Shown: in pieces, positions 44,795 through 53,177 of the stretch | Layout: each line of letters opens with the position of its first letter | Position numbering within the stretch: position 1 is the stretch's first letter | DNA from: Planctomycetota bacterium | Lineage (GTDB): Bacteria > Planctomycetota > UBA1135 | Direction: 5' to 3' | NCBI GenBank assembly: GCA_004295085.1 | Contig: SHNF01000018.1 | Span: forward strand, 310,001-374,000 | DNA: 64,000 nucleotides | Program-made: the position numbers and the translations under genes | The notes under the pieces: model-generated | What the model was told of the DNA's origin: nothing | The model's database searches: none | Seen by the model: only the letters and a program-made list of their open reading frames with translations

Positions 44795-45684
44795 AGCCGC
44801 CGGACACCGCGCCAGGGCTATTCTTTGGGCCCGTGGATCCGGTGGAGGCCATCGTCGCACGCGCACTCGAGGAGGACGCCGCGTTCCAGGACGTGACGAC
44901 CCTGGCAGTGGTGCCAGCGTCGGCGCAGGCCCAAGGGCAGATCGTGGCCCGCCAGGCCGGCGTCCTGAGCGGCTGCGCGTATGCCGGCGCCGCCTTCCGC
45001 CAGTGCGACTCGGACGTGCAGCTGCTGTGGCGGCGCGGCGATGGTGCTGCGATTGCGGCGGGCGAGGTGATCCTGCGCTGCAGCGGCCGTGCCCGCGGGT
45101 TGCTGGCGGCGGAGCGCACCGCCTTGAACTTCCTGCAGCAGCTCAGCGGCGTCGCCACGCACGCGGCCAGTTGCGCCGCAGCGGCCGGGGACGTGGACGT
45201 CCTGGACACGCGCAAGACCGTGCCCGGCCTGCGCGACGCCCAGAAGGCCGCGGTGCGCCACGGAGGCGGCCGCAACCAGCGCCGCGACCTCGCGGACGAG
45301 CTGCTGCTCAAGGAGAACCACTTCGCCTTGAGCGGGCTCGACTACGCCGGCACCGTGCGCCGCGCGCGCCTGGGCGCCCGCGGCAAGATCGTGGGCGTGG
45401 AAGCGCGTTCGGAGGAGGCGGCGGCGGCGGCGCTGGCCGCCGGCGCCGACTACGTGCTCCTGGACAACTTTCCGCCGGCTGCGCTCGCAGGCGTGGCCGG
45501 CCGCCTGAAGGCGCGCTTTCCGCACGCGGTGCTGGAGGCCAGCGGCGGCTTCGGCGCGCACAATCTGGCGCAGCTTCGGGGCAGCGGCATCGACCGGGTG
45601 TCGGTGGGGGCGCTCACGCACTCCTCGCCCGCGCTGGATCTTTCCTTCTACCTGGATCCGCTTCCTGTGGAGACGGCGTCATGA
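44791..45684 (+). CDS. nadC: Nicotinate-nucleotide pyrophosphorylase (carboxylating)
   Basis: 297 residues from the GTG that overlaps the previous stop (GTGA); a GTG at 44833 would give 283. NadC converts quinolinate and PRPP to nicotinate mononucleotide in NAD synthesis. Diagnostic segments: RALEEDAAFQDVTTLAVVP, ERTALNFLQQLSGVAT, DVLDTRKTVPGLRDAQKAAV, GGGRNQRRDLADELLLKENH and LEASGGFGAHNLAQLRGSG. KIVGVEARS and YVLLDNFPP complete the barrel. It overlaps the downstream ATPase gene by 4 bp, so metabolism and regulation genes share one transcript. Confidence 0.93.
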   Translation: MKPPDTAPGLFFGPVDPVEAIVARALEEDAAFQDVTTLAVVPASAQAQGQIVARQAGVLSGCAYAGAAFRQCDSDVQLLWRRGDGAAIAAGEVILRCSGRARGLLAAERTALNFLQQLSGVATHAASCAAAAGDVDVLDTRKTVPGLRDAQKAAVRHGGGRNQRRDLADELLLKENHFALSGLDYAGTVRRARLGARGKIVGVEARSEEAAAAALAAGADYVLLDNFPPAALAGVAGRLKARFPHAVLEASGGFGAHNLAQLRGSGIDRVSVGALTHSSPALDLSFYLDPLPVETAS

Positions 45685-46100
45685 GCTGGAAGGCGGCGTT
45701 CCGCGCACCTGCTCAGGAGCAGGCCTTGCCGGAGCTGCGCCGCCGGGTGCAGGAGCGGCTGCGCGGCGAGGGCGCGCCCGCGGCGGTCGTGGACAACGCC
45801 GGACTGCTGATCAGCGAGCTGACGCACAACGCCGTGGCCGCCACTGCCGGCGGCCGGGAAGTGCGCGTGGAGGCGGAAGGAACCGCGCGGGGCGTGCGCC
45901 TGCAGGTGGAATGCGACGCCAACCGCGACCTGGTCGGGCTGGTGCGCGCGCTGGAGGCCAGCGGCGTGCTGCCGTCCCCGGAGAGCGAACGCGGCCGGGG
46001 CCTGTGGCTGATCCTCAATCTCTCGGAGGATCTGCAGGTGCAGCGCGGCGAGAACGGGCTGGTGCGCGTCAGCTTGATCGTGAAGGGAGAGCAGGCGTGA
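45681..46100 (+). CDS. RsbW-like serine kinase/anti-sigma ATPase domain protein
   Basis: 139 residues. A GHKL ATPase fold of the HATPase_c_2 type: the N-box is LLISELTHNAVAATAG (residues 43-58), and ERGRGLWLILNLSEDLQVQR carries the G-rich lid. This is the size and layout of RsbW/SpoIIAB-like kinases that phosphorylate anti-anti-sigma factors or bind sigma factors. No STAS or sigma gene is adjacent. It is translated between nadC and a VanZ-like gene by 4-bp overlaps (ATGA and GTGA). Specific partner unknown. Confidence 0.75.
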   Translation: MSWKAAFRAPAQEQALPELRRRVQERLRGEGAPAAVVDNAGLLISELTHNAVAATAGGREVRVEAEGTARGVRLQVECDANRDLVGLVRALEASGVLPSPESERGRGLWLILNLSEDLQVQRGENGLVRVSLIVKGEQA

Positions 46101-46603
46101 TCGCCCGCGCGTATCGCCGGCTGACCGCCTGGCCGGCGCCGCTGCGGCTGGCGTTCGGACTGGCGGCCGGCGGCCTGGTGGCGGCCGCATCCTCGGCCGG
46201 CGGGCCCGGCGGCGCCGCCTCCTTCAGCCGCGCCTACGCCCTGAACCTGGCACACGTTCCCTTGTACGCGTTGTTCGCGCTGGGCGTGCTCCTGCAGTTT
46301 CCGCGACTCGCCCCGCGGCAGCCCCTGCTCTGGGCCCTGGTCCTGGGCGCGACCCTGGGCGCCGGTTTCCTGGACGAATGGCACCAGCAGCGCAACCCGC
46401 AGCGCAGCGCGTCCTGCGTGGACCTGGGCAGCGACCTGCTGGGAGGCGTGGTGGCCCTGGCAGCGGCGCGCTGGGCGAGCGATCATCCCACCGACCGCGC
46501 CGCCGGCCGGCAGCTCGCCGCCTGCCTGGGCGCACTGGTCGCGCTCTGGGGCTTCGTGCCGGCCATCGCCGGCGACCTCCCGCTGCCCTTCGCCCGCTCG
46601 TGA
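46097..46603 (+). CDS. VanZ-like membrane protein
   Basis: 168 residues, GTG start overlapping the previous TGA. About four transmembrane helices. The family signature is FLDEWHQQRNPQRSASCVDLGSD-type: DEWHQ at about residue 95, then DLGSDLLGGVVAL. VanZ-domain proteins lower teicoplanin susceptibility in some bacteria, but most members are uncharacterised. A final hydrophobic segment (LAACLGALVALWGFVPAIAG) follows. It overlaps purB by 4 bp. Confidence 0.8.
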   Translation: MIARAYRRLTAWPAPLRLAFGLAAGGLVAAASSAGGPGGAASFSRAYALNLAHVPLYALFALGVLLQFPRLAPRQPLLWALVLGATLGAGFLDEWHQQRNPQRSASCVDLGSDLLGGVVALAAARWASDHPTDRAAGRQLAACLGALVALWGFVPAIAGDLPLPFARS

Positions 46604-48039
46604 GCGCTCCCGACACCGCCTTCGAATCGCCGCTGGCCGCGCGCTACGCCAGCCCGGCCATGGCCGCCTTGTTCTCGCCGCGCCGGCGGGTGCTGGCCTG
46701 GCGCGACCTCTGGATCGCGCTGGCGGAGAGCCAGCAGGAGCTGGGGCTGCCGATCACTCCCGCACAGATCGCGGCCCTGCGCGCCGCGCGCGAGGATCTG
46801 GACTGGGCGCGCGCCGAGAGCCTGGAGCGCGAGCTGCGCCACGACGTCATGGCCCACGTGCACGTCTTCGGCGAGAAGGCGCCGGAGGCCAGGGGCATCC
46901 TGCACCTCGGCGCCACCTCGTGTGACGTGACCGACGCCGCGGACCTGCTGCTGATGCGCGAGGGCCTGCGCATCGTGCACGCCCGGCTGCTGGGAGTGAT
47001 CCGCGCCCTGCGCGACTTCGCCGCGGCGCAGCGGGCCCAGCCGATCCTCGGCTTCACGCACTTCCAGCCGGCGCAGCCGGTGACGCTGGGCAAGCGCGCC
47101 AGCCTGTGGCTGCAGGATTTCCTGCTGGACCTCGAGCGCCTGGAGCCGCTGGTCGAAGCCCTGCCGTTCCGCGGTATCAAGGGCGCGACCGGCACCCAGG
47201 CCTCCTTCCTGCAGCTCTTCGGCGGCGATCACGCCAAGGTGCGCGAGCTGGAGCGGCGCGTGGCCGCAAAGATGGGTTTCCGCCGCATCGTGCCGGTGAC
47301 CGGCCAGACCTATCCACGCAAGTGGGACTGCCTCGTGCTGGAAGCCCTGGCCGGCGTGGGCGTGAGCGCCAGCAAGCTCGCGGTGGACCTGCGCCTGCTG
47401 GCGCACCGGCGCGAGCTGGAGGAGCCGTTCGGCAGCCGGCAGATCGGCTCCTCGGCCATGCCCTACAAGCGCAATCCCATGCGCTGCGAGCGCATCAGCA
47501 GCCTGAGCCGGTTCCTGATCGAGCTCATGCCCAACGCCCACCACACCGCGGCCAACCAGTGGCTGGAGCGCACTCTGGACGACTCCGCCAACCGCCGCCT
47601 GGCCATCCCGGAGTCGTTCCTGGCGGCCGACGCCGTGCTCTTGCTGGCGCAGGAGGTCGTCTCCGGCCTCGTGGTCTACCCGCGCGTGATCGAGCGCAAC
47701 CTGCGCAGCGAGCTGCCGTTCCTGGCCGTGGAGGAGCTGCTCTTGGCGGCCGTGCAGGGCGGCGGCGACCGCCAGGAGCTGCACGAGCGCCTGCGCGTGC
47801 ACGCGCGCGAAGCCGCGGCGCGCCTCAAGGCCGGCGACGGCGAGAACGACCTGTTGGCGCGCATCGGCGCCGACCCGGCGTTCGCGCGGATCCGTGAGGC
47901 GCTGCCCGCGCTCCTGGATCCGGCGCGCTTCATCGGCCGCGCGCCGGAACAGGTGGATGAGTTCCTGACGGAAGTCGTGGACCCGCTGCTTGCGGCGCGC
48001 CGCGACGTCCGCATTCCGGAGGGCGAAGTCCGGGTCTAG
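46600..48039 (+). CDS. purB: Adenylosuccinate lyase
   Basis: 479 residues, GTG start coupled to the VanZ-like gene. Acts twice in purine synthesis, releasing fumarate from SAICAR and from adenylosuccinate. The fumarase-superfamily signature GSSAMPYKRNPMRCERI is at about residue 283. Other motifs are VMAHVHVFGE (catalytic region), LHLGATSCDVTD and TGQTYPRKWD. FTHFQPAQPVTLGKR is the conserved substrate loop. It converges with the Cys-rich gene at 48049, nine bases away. Confidence 0.95.
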   Translation: MSAPDTAFESPLAARYASPAMAALFSPRRRVLAWRDLWIALAESQQELGLPITPAQIAALRAAREDLDWARAESLERELRHDVMAHVHVFGEKAPEARGILHLGATSCDVTDAADLLLMREGLRIVHARLLGVIRALRDFAAAQRAQPILGFTHFQPAQPVTLGKRASLWLQDFLLDLERLEPLVEALPFRGIKGATGTQASFLQLFGGDHAKVRELERRVAAKMGFRRIVPVTGQTYPRKWDCLVLEALAGVGVSASKLAVDLRLLAHRRELEEPFGSRQIGSSAMPYKRNPMRCERISSLSRFLIELMPNAHHTAANQWLERTLDDSANRRLAIPESFLAADAVLLLAQEVVSGLVVYPRVIERNLRSELPFLAVEELLLAAVQGGGDRQELHERLRVHAREAAARLKAGDGENDLLARIGADPAFARIREALPALLDPARFIGRAPEQVDEFLTEVVDPLLAARRDVRIPEGEVRV

Positions 48040-48048
48040 CCGCGCGCG

Positions 48049-49008
48049 TCAGTACGGCTTGGAGTGCAGGAGCAGGCTCTCGATGCGGGCCAGACGTTCC
48101 TCGAGCTGGTCCAGCTGGCGCTCGAGCGCCGCGTCACCGGCGCCGCCGGGAGCCGCGCTCCGCATCCGCGGTTGGGCGGCAGGTGCGGGCACCGCTTGCA
48201 GGGTGGCGCGCGGCGCCGCAGCGGCGTGCGGCGCGGTTGCGCAGCCGTCGCAGTCGTCCTCGGCCCCTGCGGCGGCCCGAGCGCGCAGGCGCAGCACGTG
48301 CTCGCCGCGTGCGCCCGACAAGGCCAGCGCGCCGCGGTGCCCGTCCAGAGCCATGGCCATGGGGGCGCAGCCCTTGCAGTCGTCGTCCTGTCCGGCGCCG
48401 GCGCCGGCGAGGCCGCGCAGGCGGATCACCTGCCCGCCGCGACCGCCCGGCAGCACGAGCCTGCCTCCGGGACCCACCGACAGCGCCATCGGAGCGCAGC
48501 CCTTGCAGCGGTCGCCGTCGCCGCCGCCAAGTTCGAGCACGCGCGCGCGTACGTCCTGGCCTGCGGCCTGGCAGTGCTCCTTGCACTTTTCGCAGGCAGC
48601 GGGACCGCCGGCGCCGCAGCCGCCGCACTTGCAGCCCTCGATCCAGTCCGCGGTCCACTCATCGGTCCATCTCCCGGGTACGCCTGCTCCGGCCAGAGCG
48701 TGCCAGACAGCGCTATCTTCGGCGAAAGCCTCGGCGGCCGCGCCGGCGTCGCGGTAGAAGGCGGCCAGGTCCTGGCCTTCCGTGCAGGATTCGGTGGCGC
48801 CCTGAACGGCCCCGGCATGGACCTCGGCGCGCTTTACTTGGCCGGCTTCCACCGAATGCTTGGCCTCCAGCTCGGCCAGGATGGCTTCGAGCTGGGCAGC
48901 CTGGGCCTCGAGCCGGGCGAGCTGTGCCTCCAGTCCGGGGTCTTGGGGAACGCCCTGGGCTTGACAGCCCAGGGACAACGTCACGCTGCAGAGGTAGGTA
49001 AGGTTCAT
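48049..49008 (-). CDS. Exported Cys-rich protein with CxGCAP repeats
   Basis: 319 residues. The N-terminus MNLTYLCSVTLSLGCQAQ is a short signal with a possible lipidated Cys. A coiled coil (LEAQLARLEAQAAQLEAILA) follows, then a Cys-rich cluster (GCKCGGCGAGGPAACEKCK). Two clear repeats begin CKGCAPMALSV and CKGCAPMAMAL, with a third, weaker CDGCATAPHA, about 45 residues apart. Each is followed by a beta-like segment with GGRGGQVIRLRG or GARGEHVLRLRA. A second coiled coil ends the chain (LERQLDQLEERLARIESLLL). Cys pairs may bind metal or form disulfides. No homologue comes to mind. Confidence 0.68.
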   Translation of the reverse strand: MNLTYLCSVTLSLGCQAQGVPQDPGLEAQLARLEAQAAQLEAILAELEAKHSVEAGQVKRAEVHAGAVQGATESCTEGQDLAAFYRDAGAAAEAFAEDSAVWHALAGAGVPGRWTDEWTADWIEGCKCGGCGAGGPAACEKCKEHCQAAGQDVRARVLELGGGDGDRCKGCAPMALSVGPGGRLVLPGGRGGQVIRLRGLAGAGAGQDDDCKGCAPMAMALDGHRGALALSGARGEHVLRLRARAAAGAEDDCDGCATAPHAAAAPRATLQAVPAPAAQPRMRSAAPGGAGDAALERQLDQLEERLARIESLLLHSKPY

Positions 49009-49061
49009 GGGAAGGCGGGAGGCCACGCAGAATCGGGCCCCTCGAATCCCTTCGGACGCAC

Positions 49062-49958
49062 ATGGACATCTCTTCCGGCTGGTTTGCCGGTCGGCCGCGG
49101 CTCGCAGCCCAGCAGCTGCAGCAGGCGGCAGAGGCCGGCTTCGGTGGCGTGGCGCTGCTGCCCGGCGATCCTCCCCTGGAGTTGGACGGGCTGGAGCGGA
49201 CGCGCCGCGCCACGCGCCTGGCATTCCGGGCCGCGGCGTTCGACGCCCTGCTGGCCCCGGATCAACGTCCGTCGGCCACCGGCGCGGCCAGCGCCGACCA
49301 CGGCCGCCAGGAGCGGGCCACGTCCTTGCTTCCAGGCGCCCTGTCGCAGCTCGCCGCCCTGGGGGGCAGCTTGCTCATCATCACCGGAGGAGTGGAGGAG
49401 GAACCGGGCGCGGCGGAGCGGGGAGAGCGCATCCTGGCGCGCTTGCGCGCGGGCGAGGCGGTGTCTGCGGGAGACGAAGCCCTGGAGGTCCTCCTCTCTG
49501 CCCCCGGGTCCGGCCGGGAGCGCCAACTGGAGGCCCTGGCACGCTTTGCGTTCGCCGCGCAGCGCATGGGCGCGGGCGTGCGCGTGGCTCTGGCGGCGGA
49601 GGCATCGCCGGCCGGCCTGCTGAACCCGGAGTCCCTGGCCCTGCTCCTGGCGGATCCCGCCCTTGCGGCGGTCGGTTACTGGCACGACAGCGCCGTGGCG
49701 GAAGCGCGCTCCGACCTGCGCCTGGAGGAGCCCGGAATGTGGCTGGATCGCTTCGGCTCGCGCATGCTCGGAGCCACGCTCCAGGACTACGCTGAGGGCC
49801 GAGACCTCCTGCCGCCCGGCCAGGGGAAGGTGGACTGGCGCCTGCTCGCGGAATACATGCCGCGGGCCGCCCGGCGCGTCCTGGCCCTGGCGCCGTCCTA
49901 TGCTCTTGGGATCGCCTCGGAGGCCCGGTCTGCTCTGGCAGGCCTGGGGATTCGATGA
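49062..49958 (+). CDS. TIM-barrel sugar-phosphate isomerase/epimerase-like protein
   Basis: 298 residues. The alternating pattern fits the xylose-isomerase-like AP-endonuclease-2 fold: LQQAAEAGFGGVALLP near the start, LGGSLLIITGG in the middle, AFAAQRMGAGVRVALAAEAS, and PALAAVGYWHDSAVAE, then DYAEGRDLLPPGQGKVDWRL near the end. The ending segment GxGxVDW is typical of the family's last metal-site strand. Metal-binding His/Glu residues are not fully recognisable, so this is a diverged member. The ATG at 49062 is divergent from the Cys-rich gene; the next gene overlaps by 4 bp. Confidence 0.72.
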   Translation: MDISSGWFAGRPRLAAQQLQQAAEAGFGGVALLPGDPPLELDGLERTRRATRLAFRAAAFDALLAPDQRPSATGAASADHGRQERATSLLPGALSQLAALGGSLLIITGGVEEEPGAAERGERILARLRAGEAVSAGDEALEVLLSAPGSGRERQLEALARFAFAAQRMGAGVRVALAAEASPAGLLNPESLALLLADPALAAVGYWHDSAVAEARSDLRLEEPGMWLDRFGSRMLGATLQDYAEGRDLLPPGQGKVDWRLLAEYMPRAARRVLALAPSYALGIASEARSALAGLGIR

Positions 49959-51037
49959 GCCTGCCTGACGTCGCCGCCTTCCGTGCCGCCCTGCCCAGCG
50001 AAGGCAGGCTCGTGCTGGCGACACACCGGCATCCCGATCCGGACGGCCTGGGCGGGCTGGTCGGCATGCAGTACCTGCTGGCGCAGCGCCTGGGCCTGGG
50101 GTCCGACCTGGTGCTGGAGGGACGGATCCGGCGCGCGGAGAACGCGGCCATGCGCCGCTTGCTGGACATCCGCACCATTCCCAAGGGCGGAGTGGACCCG
50201 GCCCGGTTCAAGGGCATCGTCCTGGTGGACTCGCAGCCGGGGTTCACTCACACCCACCCGCCCGGGGCCCTGCCCTTGTTGGTGGTCGTGGACCATCACC
50301 GCGGGCCGGACGACGCGGCCAGCCACGCCGCGGTGCCCTTCTTCTGGGTGGACTCCGAATACGGCGCCACCTCCACGATGGTCTACCACCTGCTGCGCGC
50401 CTTCGACCTGCAGCCGGACCAGCGCGCAGCCACCGCCTTGTTCTGCGGCGTCCGCTACGACACCAACGACCTGGCCCGCGACGCGACCCGGCCGGATGAG
50501 GTCGCCTACCTGGAGCTGCAGCGGCTGGCGGATCCCAAGATCGTAGGGGCCGTGAACCATCCGCCCTTGTCGCGCGATTATTTCCGCCAGATGGCAGAGG
50601 CTCTGCAGGCGGGTGAGGTGCTCGGCCCGCTCATGCTGGTGCTGCTGCACGAAGTCTCCAGCCCGGAATCCGTAGCCGAGATCGCCGACTGGTTCCTGCG
50701 CCTGGAGGGGCAGCAATGGTCGCTGGCTGGCGGCGCCTGCGACGGCCGCTACCAGGTTTCCCTGCGTACCGACGCCCCGGGCGCCGACGCCCTGCCGGCG
50801 CTGAAGGTGATCGTGGGCGAGGAAGGATCCTGCGGCGGGCACGGGCGCATGGCGGGCGGGCAGATCCCCCTCACGGATCTGTCCCTGGAGCAGGTGCGGG
50901 AGCTGGTCCGCCGCCGCGCCGTCGAGGTCTTCGGGCTGCAGGGCGCGCCGGCCCAGCCCCTGGCGGCGGATGCCACGCCGGCCGCGGCGCCTGCCGCCGC
51001 AGCGCGCCGCGTTGACAGTTCTCCCGCCCGTCCCTAA
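49955..51037 (+). CDS. DHH-family phosphoesterase (NrnA/RecJ-like)
   Basis: 360 residues. Motif I reads VLATHRHPDPDGLGGLVG, in place of the usual SHxxPDGDALGS. Motif II is GIVLVDSQPG, motif III is the eponymous DHH in LLVVVDHHRGPDD, and motif IV is LFCGVRYDTNDLARDA. The C-terminal DHHA1 domain has GEEGSCGGHGRMAGGQIP, a Gly-rich substrate loop. Such enzymes remove nucleotides from short RNA or hydrolyse cyclic dinucleotides. Its last 40 residues are low-complexity Ala/Pro. The ATG overlaps the upstream TGA. A tRNA-Gly promoter lies in its 3' end. Confidence 0.85.
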   Translation: MSLPDVAAFRAALPSEGRLVLATHRHPDPDGLGGLVGMQYLLAQRLGLGSDLVLEGRIRRAENAAMRRLLDIRTIPKGGVDPARFKGIVLVDSQPGFTHTHPPGALPLLVVVDHHRGPDDAASHAAVPFFWVDSEYGATSTMVYHLLRAFDLQPDQRAATALFCGVRYDTNDLARDATRPDEVAYLELQRLADPKIVGAVNHPPLSRDYFRQMAEALQAGEVLGPLMLVLLHEVSSPESVAEIADWFLRLEGQQWSLAGGACDGRYQVSLRTDAPGADALPALKVIVGEEGSCGGHGRMAGGQIPLTDLSLEQVRELVRRRAVEVFGLQGAPAQPLAADATPAAAPAAAARRVDSSPARP

Positions 51038-51040
51038 CCT
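51012..51040 (+). promoter_or_regulatory. Promoter of tRNA-Gly
   Basis: TTGACA (51012-51017) is a perfect -35 box; TAACCT (51035-51040) is a fair -10; the spacer is exactly 17 bp. Transcription would start near 51047, ten bases before the tRNA. The -35 box and spacer lie inside the final codons of the DHH gene. Confidence 0.72.
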
Positions 51041-51056
51041 AGCGCGCGCTTTTTTC

Positions 51057-51131
51057 GCGGCCGTAGCTCAGTGGTAGAGCTCCACCTTGCCAAGGTGGAT
51101 GTCGAGGGTTCAAGTCCCTTCGGCCGCTCCA
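51057..51131 (+). tRNA. tRNA-Gly(GCC)
   Basis: Acceptor GCGGCCG pairs with CGGCCGC; D-arm GCTC/GAGC; anticodon stem CCACC/GGTGG with loop TTGCCAA, giving GCC; T-loop TTCAAGT; discriminator T73 and encoded CCA (51129-51131). 75 nt with CCA. Confidence 0.97.
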
Positions 51132-51179
51132 TTTGAAGAATGTTCGCCGTACTTGCGGGCGCCGCCTCTTGCACCTGCA

Positions 51180-51449
51180 TCAGGCCTGGTCGTGCGCGAC
51201 CGCGAGATCCGCGTTGGCCTGCAGATAAGCAGCCCACTTCTCAGGCAGGTCGTCCTCGGCGAAAATCGCGTCCACCGGGCATTCCGGCTCGCAGGCACCG
51301 CAGTCGATGCACTCCTCCGGGTGAATGAACATGGGCAGATTGAGCGTCCCGGGCTGCGGCTCGGACTCGTAGATGCACTCCACGGGGCAGACATCCACGC
51401 AGGCGGTATCCTTCGTCGTCACGCAAGGTTCAGCGATGATGTACGTCAT
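51180..51449 (-). CDS. Seven-iron-type ferredoxin
   Basis: 89 residues. The first cluster motif is [17 protein letters not shown] (Cys-x7-Cys-x3-Cys-Pro...Cys), the pattern of a [3Fe-4S]/[4Fe-4S] site. The second is [12 protein letters not shown], a classical [4Fe-4S] site. It is an electron carrier for cytoplasmic redox reactions. The C-terminal [18 protein letters not shown] is typical of FdxA. ATG at 51449 is used; a GTG at 51479 would extend it by 10 residues. A good promoter lies upstream at 51501-51528. Confidence 0.92.
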   Translation of the reverse strand: MTYIIAEPCVTTKDTACVDVCPVECIYESEPQPGTLNLPMFIHPEECIDCGACEPECPVDAIFAEDDLPEKWAAYLQANADLAVAHDQA

Positions 51450-51500
51450 GAGTTTCCGGCCGAACTCCAGGGAGGTCACGGAGGAGGCGGGAAGGCCCCT

Positions 51501-51528
51501 CTCATAGCGGCAACTGGGACAAGGTCAA
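51501..51528 (-). promoter_or_regulatory. Candidate promoter of the ferredoxin gene
   Basis: On the minus strand TTGACC (51528-51523) is the -35 box and TATGAG (51506-51501) the -10, with a 16-bp spacer. It points toward the ferredoxin start, about 52 bp away. Confidence 0.5.
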
Positions 51529-51567
51529 GGGGGTTCAAGGGCGGATTTGCCGGTATCCTCTCCGCCC

Positions 51568-52182
51568 ATGCCGGAGCCGGCTCGGATCGCGCTCGCCGCC
51601 CTCACGGGCTACTTGCTGGGCTCCGTCTCGTTCGCCTGGTTGCTGGCCCGCGTTCGGGGCGTGGACCTGCGCGCTGCCGGCAGCGGCAACCTGGGCGCCA
51701 CCAACGCCGGCCGGGTGCTGGGCCGCGGGCTCGGCTTGCTGGTCTTCCTGCTGGACGCCGGCAAGGGCGCGCTGGCGGCGTGGCTCGGTTGTCACGCGTG
51801 GACCGACGGCGCCTGGGAGGCAGGAGCCGCCGCCGGCGGCGGCGCCCTGCTCGGCCACGTCTGGCCGGTGTTCATGGGCTTTCGCGGCGGCAAGGGCGTC
51901 GCCACCCTGATCGGCAGCATGACCGTGCTGGCCCCGGCGGCGCTCGCGCTCGCCGGCGCCGCCATGCTCGTGCCGGTCGTGCTCACGCGCTACATGTCGC
52001 TGGGTTCCTTGGTGTTCGCCCTGGCCTTGCCGGTGGCGGTGTGGATCCTCGCGCGCGAGCGCACGCCTGTGCTGATCGTGGCGGCGGCGGCCTGCCCGCT
52101 GCTGTGGTACACGCACCGGACCAACATCGCGCGGCTGCTGCGCGGCGAGGAGCGGCGCCTGGGCCGGAACAAGCCCGCGTGA
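51568..52182 (+). CDS. plsY: Glycerol-3-phosphate acyltransferase PlsY
   Basis: 204 residues. Inner-membrane enzyme that transfers the acyl group from acyl-phosphate to glycerol-3-phosphate, the first step of phospholipid synthesis. The family motifs are present: GYLLGSVSFAWLLAR, AAGSGNLGATNAGRVLG and HVWPVFMGFRGGKGVATLIG. About five to six transmembrane segments. ATG start; it is divergent from ferredoxin. gpsA overlaps its stop by 4 bp, so the enzyme making the substrate (G3P) is translated right after the one using it. Confidence 0.95.
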   Translation: MPEPARIALAALTGYLLGSVSFAWLLARVRGVDLRAAGSGNLGATNAGRVLGRGLGLLVFLLDAGKGALAAWLGCHAWTDGAWEAGAAAGGGALLGHVWPVFMGFRGGKGVATLIGSMTVLAPAALALAGAAMLVPVVLTRYMSLGSLVFALALPVAVWILARERTPVLIVAAAACPLLWYTHRTNIARLLRGEERRLGRNKPA

Positions 52183-53177
52183 GCCGCTCCCTGGTCCTCG
52201 GGGACGGCGGCTGGGGCACGGCCCTGGCCTTGAGCCTGCGGCGTGCCGGCCGCGCGGTGACGGTCTGGAGCGTGGACTCCGTCTACGCCGCGGAGGTGGC
52301 GCGCAGCCGCGAGAACCGCAAGTTCCTGCCGGGCGTGCCCATTCCGCCGGAGATCCTGTGGACCGCCGACACCGAAGCCGCGCTGCGCGCAGCGGACGAG
52401 TTCTACGCCGTGGTCCCCACCCAGTACCTGCGCGCCACCCTGGCGCGCTTCGGCGGACGGCTGGCCGCCCTGCCGGCGGTGTCCGCGGCCAAAGGACTGG
52501 AGCTGCACACCTTCCAGCGCCCCAGCGAGATCCTCGCGGCGGTGGCGGGCACGCGCCGCGTCGCCGTGCTGTCGGGGCCTTCGCACGCCGAAGAAGTGGG
52601 CCGCGGCCTCGCGACCACGGTGGTGGTGGCCGCGTCCGATCCGGCGCTGGCGGCGCAGACCCAGGAGCGACTGAGCAGCGAGAGCTTCCGCGTGTACACC
52701 AGCGACGATCCGGTGGGCGTCGAGCTGGGCGGCGCGCTCAAGAACATCATTGCGGTGGCGGCGGGCGTGTCCGACGGGCTCGGCCTCGGCGACAACGCCA
52801 AGGCCGCGCTGGTGGCGCGCGGGCTGATGGAGATGGCGCGCTTCGGCGAAGGCCTGGGGGCGCGGCGCGACACGTTCTTCGGCCTGAGCGGTGCCGGGGA
52901 CCTGATGGTCACGTGCTACTCGCGCCACTCGCGCAACCGCGCGCTGGGGGAGCGCATCGGCCGCGGCGAGACGCTGGCGCACATCCTCGCAGGCACCGAG
53001 ACGGTCGCCGAGGGCGTGTGGACCTGCCAGGCGGTGGGCGAGCAGGCCCGACGGCTGGGCGTGGACATGCCGATCACGCAGCAGCTGCACGCCATCCTGT
53101 TCGAGGGCCTGGAGCCGCGCCGCGCCGTGCGCGAGCTGATGCTGCGTCCGGCCCGTGCCGAGCTGGACCACGCGTGA
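52179..53177 (+). CDS. gpsA: Glycerol-3-phosphate dehydrogenase (NAD(P)+)
   Basis: 332 residues, GTG start overlapping the plsY TGA. Reduces dihydroxyacetone phosphate to sn-glycerol-3-phosphate for lipid synthesis. N-terminal NAD-binding loop LVLGDGGWGTALALSLRR; VVPTQYLRATL; SGPSHAEEVGRGLATTVV; catalytic-site VELGGALKNIIAVAAGVSDG and GLGDNAKAALVARGLMEM; and GLSGAGDLMVTCYSRHSRN. All are standard. The overlapping GTG of the disrupted M3 peptidase gene follows. Confidence 0.95.
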   Translation: MSRSLVLGDGGWGTALALSLRRAGRAVTVWSVDSVYAAEVARSRENRKFLPGVPIPPEILWTADTEAALRAADEFYAVVPTQYLRATLARFGGRLAALPAVSAAKGLELHTFQRPSEILAAVAGTRRVAVLSGPSHAEEVGRGLATTVVVAASDPALAAQTQERLSSESFRVYTSDDPVGVELGGALKNIIAVAAGVSDGLGLGDNAKAALVARGLMEMARFGEGLGARRDTFFGLSGAGDLMVTCYSRHSRNRALGERIGRGETLAHILAGTETVAEGVWTCQAVGEQARRLGVDMPITQQLHAILFEGLEPRRAVRELMLRPARAELDHA

